Assembly (NCBI GenBank): GCA_002189035.1
Contig: CM007990.1
Location: 5,084,001 to 5,148,000 of the forward strand
Length of the DNA: 64,000 nt
Source: Utricularia gibba
Lineage: Eukaryota > Streptophyta > Magnoliopsida > Lamiales > Lentibulariaceae
Direction: 5' to 3'
Each line of letters begins with the position of its first letter. Within the stretch, counting starts at the first letter, position 1. The notes beneath the pieces are model-generated. The model had not been told where the DNA came from and searched no databases. It saw only the letters and a program-made list of their open reading frames with translations. This document shows, piece after piece, positions 55,815 through 64,000 of this stretch. The translations under genes were made by a program, and so were the position numbers.

Positions 55815-58088
55815 TACCGAGACCGCCATTAACGAACATGGAAGCTCGAAGGTATAAATAACTTCTCAGCCATCTTCCCTGCCTGGGGGGAGGCCAAGCT
55901 TCGATGCAGTCCTCCGGTGTGCCTGCCGTGGAATAAATTTCGCTCTGTTACTGCAACCCAACCCTTCGGATTGCTTTGCTCCCGATTGTACGGATCTTCT
56001 TGTTGCCAGACGGATCTTCGGATCTTATTGCATGCATGGATTCATGTTTTTTTGAACTACAGAAAAACGGACTTTTAACAGTGTACGGGGAGCCGCAGGA
56101 TTCGTTCCGTTGAGATTGTTGTAACAATTTAAATCTTTAATATAATTATTGCTATATATATTTAAAAATTATAAATTAATTATACGATTTTTTAGATATA
56201 GCATTAAAATATTACATCAAACACATGTTACAAATAATATTTAATTTTAATTAAATTATATTTTAATAATCAGGCCCAGAGCAATAAAATCCCTGAGGAG
56301 TATTGGACCTTGTGGGCCCGAGACCGTTATTCGTCCACCGTGATGAGGCACGCAGCCACGGGCCCAAATTCAAAACATACAGAAAAGGACATTTTTCATT
56401 ATTATTGTTATTTGAAAAATTCTATTATTTTCTAGCATCAATTAGTCAAGATTTGTAGTTCTTATTGAAATTAAAAATTTGATGTGTCAGACCAAGCAAA
56501 TATTAAAAAAGATTATTTTTAATTAATTATTATTAATCTTTAATATTTTACATATTTGATTATTTTGATTTTAAATCTCGATTTGAAATTATTTGTTCTA
56601 ATAGTTCTAATTGATATTTGAGATGCAATATTAATGTAAGAAATGGTGATTCATTTTGTAAAAAGTACAATTCATTTCAAAAAGTTGTGTTATTTGAATT
56701 ACTTGAAAAAAAATACAATTTATGAACTACCATCTAATATAAGTGGATAGTTAGCTTATTAAATATTATAGAAATTTATACATGATAAATATTATTCAAA
56801 TTTTATAATAATAATTAGATATATCTAAATATTCTTATTTTTAAAATAAAAAAGTTATGAATTACATCTCAGGGTGGCTCCACCACCCCACAAAAAGACC
56901 CAATTCCCCTTTCCTTTTTCATTCCTAGATTCAAAAAAAAAAAGGTTATGTTATGTATTTGAAAATTTGGAGGTTGGTTGGTGTGACGAAGAGCGGTCCC
57001 CAGGTTGATGCACAGGCTTGAGATTTTTGCTAGTGTCGGCCGGCAAAAGGAGGCATATCTTCTTGGTTCGTGCATCCAATAAAGCAGCTGCATTGAGAAG
57101 GTATGGGAGGATGTTTGGTGTTCACAGTCTCCACATCAACCGGCCCCTCAAAGCACTTCCTGGCTGTTGATTCAATTTGGTAAGGAAGGTATGTTTCTTT
57201 CTATCTGTTTCTCCTTCACAACTTTAAGTGTCTTTTCCTTTTTTTTTTTGCTGTTCATTTGGTGCAAATCTTGCAGCTTTCTCGCTTTCATCTACAGTTT
57301 TCCTTGTTCCCACAAGAACGTAATCCTAATCCCACTATTGACTGCAAACAACAGAAAAGGAGCCCCTTTTGATGTGTGATCTGAAATGGGCTTGACTCAT
57401 CCCTAGTTGATATTTAGTGCCATCCAAGATGCTAACACCAGACCTTTTGAACCTCCCCTGGTAGATACTTAACTGGTTTTTACTGTTTTTTCGTTGAAAA
57501 AAGGGATTTTTTGAGGCACTATTTTGAAGTGATATGAGAGTGTTGTTTTTGGAGCATTTGGATTCTAATGAATGCAAATGCTGGGATGTCATTCTGAACC
57601 AGTGCTGGTCATCTTCTTTTTCTGTCTGTAACTTCCGAGATGGTTTATGCATCAGGATGCTACTTCTAGCTCAGAAAGCAAACCTTACACCTTTTCTTTT
57701 ACCTGCGAGGACTTCCCATTCATGCAGGCAACTCCATCTGTAGCACTTTTAATCTTGAAACTGCCATTGAATTGGTATCACAAGTAAAATGACAAGGGGC
57801 TGTTGCAAAATTGGTGTGATCATATCAAATACACCCTGTATTTATCCATGTCTTTTTCACAGTAGACCATAAATGGTGTGTAGAATGTAAATGGCCGTAC
57901 GGGATTGAACATAGCTTGGAGATACAACAACTCAAGAAAGCTCATACGAGTGCAGGCTCTCCTATTCACTTAACTGCTTCCTTACAAACCCACCTTGTGA
58001 TCGAGGCCTGTGTGCCTTCTGTTTTTTTTTCTTTTGTGTGTGTTCTATGTGAGCAATCTTGACGGTTTCTCCCTCGTGCAGCTCCGAT
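55815..58088. other. Convergent spacer, AT-rich
   Basis: VQ gene 3' flank and downstream flank of the zinc-finger gene. It is mostly AT-rich from 56120 to 56860; nothing coding could be supported at 56870-57960. Confidence 0.5.
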
Positions 58089-58679
58089 TCACGGCGGCGT
58101 TGGGGGCAAGCCAAGCTGGAGATCGAGGGCAATGCCATCATCATGAGAAGTGGGAGGTGGCGCTTTCTTCGGCGCAGCGCCATCGCCTGGTCTTGGGAGT
58201 ATACTCAGGAAAGATGGGCCATCAATTATCATTCCATCATGGGCCTCGGGAGGCCCAACACCCGCCGACGTGGATTCCGCTGCACCGCCGGCGGACGGGA
58301 CAGCCCCACCCCAGCCACGTGACACGTGGAACCCCGGCGCAGCGCGTGGGACGTAAACCCAGGACGGCGAACTCCCGGCAGGGACGACGGCGGGGCCAGC
58401 AGGAGCCTGCACAAGAAGCTGCGACGCGAAAGCAGCGGTGGAGATAGGGTTCCGCATGAAGGAGACAGCCACGTTGCGAGTGGCCTGCAGCTGCGCCCGC
58501 TTCATCTGCTGCCTCTCCTTCTTATGCGCGTTCTGATGGCCACCCAGCGCCTGCGAGTTGGCGAACTCCCTGAAACAGTACTGGCACTCGTACTTCCTCA
58601 CCTTCCCCGCCGCCTCCTCGCAAACATCAAACCCGAAGATCTTAACTCTCCCCGAAACGGCGCCGTTGGCGTCCCCCAT
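58089..58679 (-). CDS. Single C2H2 zinc-finger repressor, GIS/ZFP5/ZFP6 type
   Basis: A 196-aa intronless frame from [10 protein letters not shown]. The short [10 protein letters not shown] box is followed by one C2H2 finger at residues 30-52 ([20 protein letters not shown]) with the plant QALGGH core, and then a basic [15 protein letters not shown] Pro/Gly-rich middle leads to the EAR repression motif LDLQLGL at the C-terminus. Relatives control trichome and root-hair initiation through gibberellin and cytokinin. An in-frame extension upstream to 58874 exists but lacks family similarity, so I prefer 58679. Confidence 0.92.
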   Translation of the reverse strand: MGDANGAVSGRVKIFGFDVCEEAAGKVRKYECQYCFREFANSQALGGHQNAHKKERQQMKRAQLQATRNVAVSFMRNPISTAAFASQLLVQAPAGPAVVPAGSSPSWVYVPRAAPGFHVSRGWGGAVPSAGGAAESTSAGVGPPEAHDGMIIDGPSFLSILPRPGDGAAPKKAPPPTSHDDGIALDLQLGLPPTPP

Positions 58680-60436
58680 GAACGAAGCGCGCAGCAAGCA
58701 GACGAAGGTGAAGACAGATAGCCGGCCACGGAAATCCCAAAGACAAGAAGGGGAAGCGCAGTGCTTGGGAGGAAGGGACGATGCCGCCCAATGGCGAGGA
58801 TGAAGGTTTTTGACCCAAGCGGGGAGGGGGGATTTCTTATGTGCCTCCATCATTATCATCGAGAAGATAACCATTTGTTGGGAGGGAGCTGGGCATTGGA
58901 TTAGAGCATTATTATTGGTGAATCAAACCAGCAACTAACTAATCATACGACCCAAGTTGTCTGAATAATCGGTACCAGATTCGCATGTGTGTTGCCATCA
59001 TTCCAAGGAAGTTGAGATGTCAAATCCACTATGTTCTTCTCCCATGTAAAGAAAGGCCTCTCTGGTCATGACATTTAAATGATACAAGAGTATAAATAAA
59101 AAATATTTTATTTATATGAAAATATAATTTTTTTAATATTACTTAATAAAGATGAAATTTCGATGCATCGCCCCCGGATTTCCAAATTGTGTACAAGTTC
59201 CAAGAGCATGACACCTCTCGTGGGTGTTTGGCACCTTGTTTTACACGTACTCCTGGTGACCCAATTCCAGTCACTGGATTGTCGGCATTCCCGATGCCGG
59301 CGCCCGCAGCCCCATTTCAGTTCTATCCAACTGATAGTGGGGATGCCGAGGGGTGGGTCGTGCAAACAAAATCCAGAATCAAGTCTGGAATACAGAGAAG
59401 CACCATCTCCATCTCCATCTCCATCTCCGACATGTAAGATGCCTTGTGGGGTTTTGAGTCTAGCAGGTGGGTGACTGTCTGCGTTGCTGGTGTTGCTGTA
59501 ATGGGATGGGATGGGATGGGATGATCATTTTATGGCGCAGAATGAAGGCAGGTGCACTGGCATGGGAAGAACACAAGCACATGGCCGATCTATTCTGGAT
59601 CTGATCTGGCTCTGCTCTAACTGATCATCCCCCATGAACAAAAACGGAGAAACAACACCCAGACTGCATCTACCACAGCAGGAAAAGGGTAATAGGAGAA
59701 TCCCGTATCAAGTTATCCAAGAATGCAGTGGATAAAAGCAAGGGAGTTAGTTGTTCTTCTGCATGTTATCAAAAACAAAAATGGACTTTATTAAAGTAAT
59801 GTGACTAGATGTTCAATACCGTTATCGCCGGAATCTCCCGGATCACTGCTGCACAGTTCCAGGAAATGAAGAGGGATCGATGATAGTGTATGATTGTCAG
59901 GCACTGTAGACCATCTGACAATGACCTTACTTTCGGATAGGGACAGAGCATTCAATAACCTGGACAGCGGCAAGATCAGCACTGCAGTTTATGTTCAAGT
60001 CCGGCATGGATGCGCCCATTTCACTGATCTTCTCACATGTGATTAAGAAGTCAATCACCATGCGTAGTTTAGTTAGTTACATAGAACTGCAGTGGGCCAA
60101 ACAAAGGAACATAGAACAGCTATGATGGTGTCCAAAGGGTGATGAGATATAATTGTTGACACACTATGCATACAACTGAAATTTGACAAAACAAAAAAGA
60201 GGGGCAATACCAGCAAGGAAAAGCTTCAGAGGACCTATTCTACTTCACATCAATCACTTGCTTTATATTTTTATAGAGAACAGAGCAACACTACCATTCA
60301 TCGGAGGGTAGGCAGGTGGGGCAACGCCAATGGCATGAGAGAACGCTACCCACGAGTCCAAAACAATTGGAAAGCCTTGATAGAAGAATCAATGGCATGC
60401 TTTATACCGCAGTTTGGTTCACTGAAAATGCATTGA
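58680..60436. other. Zinc-finger gene promoter and ARG1 3' flank, with short tandem repeats
   Basis: Contains a CCATCT repeat (59403-59428) and a GGGAT repeat (59501-59522). No gene is seen; the last several hundred bases probably belong to the ARG1-like 3'UTR. Confidence 0.5.
59403..59522. repeat. Two short microsatellites, (CCATCT)4 and (ATGGG)4
   Basis: CCATCT is repeated about four times at 59403-59428, and ATGGG four times at 59501-59520. Confidence 0.85.
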
Positions 60437-62923
60437 TCATTTGAACCTGAAAGAAAATTTCTTCTTGGATTTGTCTTTTGAATCTGAGCTGCCATCTCCT
60501 GCAGGGCTCTCAGGTTTATGCTCATCGGTGGGGATTCTGCTGCTAGCTCCATTTCCAAAGTACCCACTTCCAGTTTGAAGGGAAACTGATCTTGTAACCG
60601 TGAATGATGAGTGGACACTATCTCGTTGTTTTAGCAGTTCATCAACCTGGTTGAATTTGTGCACGATAAGATTATGAGATCAGGATACGCAAAACTGTTT
60701 TCCATCCACCATGAAATCAAATGCAATAATAAAAACTTTACGCTGCTGGAAGTCGAGCATCCTATGAAAAGTGCCACAAGAAATTGGAAACACGGAAAAA
60801 ATCAAGAATGGGCTTACAGATTTCTTTTCCTGAGCATATCTATTGGTTACTTCTTGGAATCTTTCCAATGCCTGAGATTAGCAGGAAACAGCAGGGCATG
60901 TTAAAAGACAGGTAGTTATACGACATTCCTGCTATGACCTGTCAAACTGGAAAGGATGGAAATGACCTTCCTATATTCTGTTTCAAACTGCCGCAACTCA
61001 CTTCTTTTGCTCAAAATCTGAGCTTCAACTTCTTTAAGCCTACGAGAAGTATCCTCATACGACTCTGCACAAAGGGCCTCAATTGTGTATGAAGCGGCCT
61101 TGAAGAAGTTGTCTCCTGTTTATTCACAAGCAAAGCGTTGCTTACTTTGAGTCACTTCAGGATTTCTCCAGTATTTCAAATATCAATACAAGAGGCGAAC
61201 ATATGCATATCTAACCATAAACAGCAAATACGTGAGTTCCAGCCTTTAATTCTGACACTTCGCAAGGTTGGAACCCTTCTAATTTTTTGAAGAAAGCTGC
61301 TTCTGGATCTTTGGCAATTGCCAACTATGCCATTGAAGAATGTTATTTTAACCAACAACAAATTTGTATGCAATAGGAATGTAACCCAGCCAAAAGAAAA
61401 GAGATATCACTTACAGCATTTACAGTAGAATCCATTTTGTACACTTGGAAATGCAAGAAATACATTCCAGCAGTAGTAACCTTGCCCGACTTCTCACTGT
61501 CTTCCTGCACAGCCAGAAACCAATGCAACGATGTGAGACCCAGCAACTGCTGGCTTTTAGATAAAAATAACAATTCTTTTCAGTAGCTATTACTGAACTT
61601 GTTCGTACTCAATAATAAGGGGGAAAAAAATATGGCCAAAATTCAGTACAAATTAGACATACTCCACCTCTTCCAAAATTGCAAAGACTGTTTACCTGTA
61701 GAGCTAAGCTGTATCCTCCAGTTGTGTCTTGCTCAAACAACAGAAGCTGACCAGTCAATCAGTAGAGTTAGCAGTTAACCAATTTTCAGTAATAGAACAA
61801 ATTGTAATTAAAAATTCAACATTTCACTGTCTTCTATCTTTATGAGAAAGCTACATAATTAAACACAAAGTAACGGATGTGAAGGCAACTGAACTACGGG
61901 AATGACCTTAAATTTGCTTTGAGCAACAGACGTGACTCTGATCACGATCCCAGACTCTGCCTGCGCTGGGCTGATAGTTATGCTGTAAAAGCGAGCAGAT
62001 TGCTTGTCGACCTGATTTGATGACAGAAAAAGAGATGCAAGTGTGAATACGAAAATATAGGATAGAAAACTCAACAACAGAACCCACTATACCCTATCAC
62101 TCAGTGAGGTTCCAAGGGGAAGAGGTCGAACTGTTACTGTTCCATTCAACGCCTCTTCAAGCACATTGGCAGAAACTGTGGTCTTGATTGGAACACCCAG
62201 TTTGCTTCAAAAAAATAAAAAAACATAGAGTCGTATTTTACAGTTAATGATAAAATGAGAAAAATAAATTCTGCAGATAGAGTAAAACCTGAACAAAGCA
62301 GCGAACATGGTATTGACTGTTCCAAGATTTGACAAATCAACTTCCATATCTAGGGACTCAGCATCCAGTGCCTACAAATGAAAAAGGAATAACTTCGACT
62401 TGGAAAGGACAGCAGAAATTCCCAAAAAGTTTTCTATAGGAATTTAGTAGCTTAAAAAAAGACGTCAATAACTTACCTCAAACCCTGAATTATTATACTG
62501 TCTACGCTTTTCGGGGTCTGAAAGAACACTATACGAGTAGGCCACCTCCTGGAAAAGCCCTGAAGCTTCTGGATTATCAGCATTCTTATCCGGGTGGTAC
62601 CTGCCAATGCATAAGATTCAACATAAATCCTTTATGGCGTGTATTCCGTGCGCAGAATTTGGCCAAATGTGAACTGATTTTCAATTAAAAATGAGGAATC
62701 AATGAAAGCCTTTCTACCAACAATAGACATTAAAGTCTAAATACCGGGTACCCAAATGCACAAAAAAAAATTGGCAAGGCAGAGAAAGATGCACTGCAAA
62801 GATAACTCACTTGAGAGCAAGCTTCCTATAAGCTGCCTTAATTTCATTATCAGAAGCGTCCCGAGACACGCCTAGCACTTCATATGGATCCCGCCTCAAA
62901 GGTGGAGCAGATGGACCTTCCAT
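60437..62923 (-). CDS. ARG1: DnaJ protein of the ARG1/ARL family
   Basis: Exons in transcript order: 62923-62811, 62600-62477, 62371-62289, 62204-62093, 62011-61907, 61746-61696, 61504-61415, 61324-61216, 61115-60967, 60871-60818, 60646-60437. The total is 399 aa. The J domain at the N-terminus ([20 protein letters not shown], then [12 protein letters not shown] with the HPD motif) is followed by the ARG1-specific central region ([18 protein letters not shown]) and a coiled coil ([20 protein letters not shown]). The tail is lysine-rich ([13 protein letters not shown]). ARG1 is a peripheral endomembrane protein needed for root and hypocotyl gravitropism. Homologues ARL1 and ARL2 are alike, so the exact paralogue is uncertain. 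Confidence 0.94.
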
Positions 62924-64000
62924 TGTTGCACCCACCGTTCTCCTCTTCTCCTCTTAATCGTTTGTAACTCTTTCTCGTCTACAAACCCAACATTTCCTTC
63001 GCTTCACTTCTACTATCCCCTTCAACGTCAACAATCAAGACTAAAGGAAATTTACCAATCCAAATCCTAGTTTAGGAATCACCGCGACGAGTCCCAGCCC
63101 CTAAAAATCTCACAGCAAAAATGATTATTTTTAGATCAAACCTCAAGAAATTCCTACTACCACTACCGAATGGGAAAACACGATGCACCGGATCTATCAA
63201 AAAAGAAAATAGAACGTACATCGTCTTCAACGAAACATCAGCTAAACCATTAAAAAAAAGAAAGAAACGATCCATTTCACAGAATTTCAAACCCCATCGT
63301 TCGAACATTCAAAAATCATACGAACCAAAGCTAGGGTTTCAAAGAATCACCTCGGATTGTGTGCTTTGAGCGACGAAGAGAAATTTGAAACGGCGACCTT
63401 TCTTCCTCCCCTTATTCCAGTTTCAAATGAACCCCAGTTGCTGGAAATGAGCAACAAATATTCTTAACTAGGAAGCAAAATGTTTTTTCAATATATATAG
63501 AATGACGAATGCAAACAAAAAAAAACATTTTATTTCGTTTTAACCTAAATTACAATAACTGGATTGGGCTGATTATTATGGGCCTCAAATATCATGAAAC
63601 TTGGGCTTTAGCTTGAGTTGAGCCCGAGCTTTATGCGCTGTCTGGTTCCAGCTCTTTGGGACAGCGGTAAATCTGGACCGTTGATGCGGAAGGCGAGATG
63701 AACGATGGAAGGAGTTCCGCAGCTTGAACTTGTCTTTTTTGATTGCTGATGTTTACATGAAAAAATTATATTATTTATTGCGAGTAGACTTGACCAAAGC
63801 CGTGAAGGCGCAGGCAAATAAGCAGTTGGTTCACTCGCTGAATCCGATGCAATGTCGGGTAGCGCGGGTCTAAGCTATTGGGGCTTTCTTTCGTGGGGTG
63901 AATTGTGAGTAGAGGACATGGGTATATGAGTCGAACGCCGCTGCGCCACTCATCCCTCACCGGAGACTGCGCCCACCGCCGCAGAAAAGGAGCTCCGATA
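62924..64000. other. ARG1 leader/promoter and window end
   Basis: The leader of the ARG1-like gene probably includes 62924-63400. A possible gene start, ATG at 63926 reading MSRTPLRHSSLTGDCAHRRR on the plus strand, is open to the window edge but too short to support. Confidence 0.3.

Noticed and set aside
57335-57652. Minus-strand frame of 105 aa
   Set aside because: No motif, no splice or promoter support, and sits in a convergent spacer.

Overview
This is nuclear DNA of a flowering plant, most likely a core eudicot with a compact genome. The genes are spliced plant families with short GT-AG introns (mostly 70-350 bp), AT-rich spacers, and typical plant products: S-adenosylmethionine decarboxylase with its conserved upstream ORFs, CHUP1, a PERK kinase, JAGGED, and CRF, VQ and TGA-bZIP regulators. 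I see no rRNA, tRNA, CRISPR array, phage or intact transposon. The species cannot be named from the sequence.

Layout. 0-10 kb: SAMDC (minus strand), controlled by a tiny and a small uORF, then an 18-exon aminoalcoholphosphotransferase (plus) with 10-nt and 23-nt exons. 10-16 kb: a PERK receptor kinase carrying two one-base frame breaks, and an intronless MIZU-KUSSEI1-like gene. 17.7-22.3 kb (minus): a leucine-rich-repeat receptor-like protein, then the decayed remains of a CRWN/NMCP nuclear-lamina gene. 22.5-30 kb (plus): DCP5 (mRNA decapping) and CHUP1 (chloroplast positioning, one frame break). 30.9-36 kb (plus): a HHO/NIGT1 GARP factor and a TGA bZIP factor. 36-42.3 kb (minus): a small GTGVFIP-type protein, the PP2A scaffold subunit A and an acidic nuclear-type protein. 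43.6-48.3 kb: a TPD1-like secreted protein, a CRF-type AP2/ERF, and part of a conserved unknown gene. 51-59 kb: JAGGED with a start codon split by an intron, a VQ protein and a GIS/ZFP5-ZFP6-type zinc finger. 60.4-62.9 kb (minus): an ARG1-type DnaJ protein.

For most spliced genes I checked that exon lengths add up to a whole number of codons. AAPT gives 389 aa, PP2A-A 587 aa, DCP5 609 aa, TGA 472 aa, ARG1-like 399 aa and JAGGED 252 aa. PERK (621 aa) and CHUP1 (964 aa) add up only after allowing for missing bases in C or G runs, which suggests sequence error rather than gene death. Genes are independent units, as usual in plants, with no operons. I found no coherent new multi-gene system. The most interesting signals are gene-structure oddities: nested uORFs, microexons, the split start codon, a GC-AG intron, a 69-nt stop-free intron, and the CRWN pseudogene abutting the DCP5 promoter.
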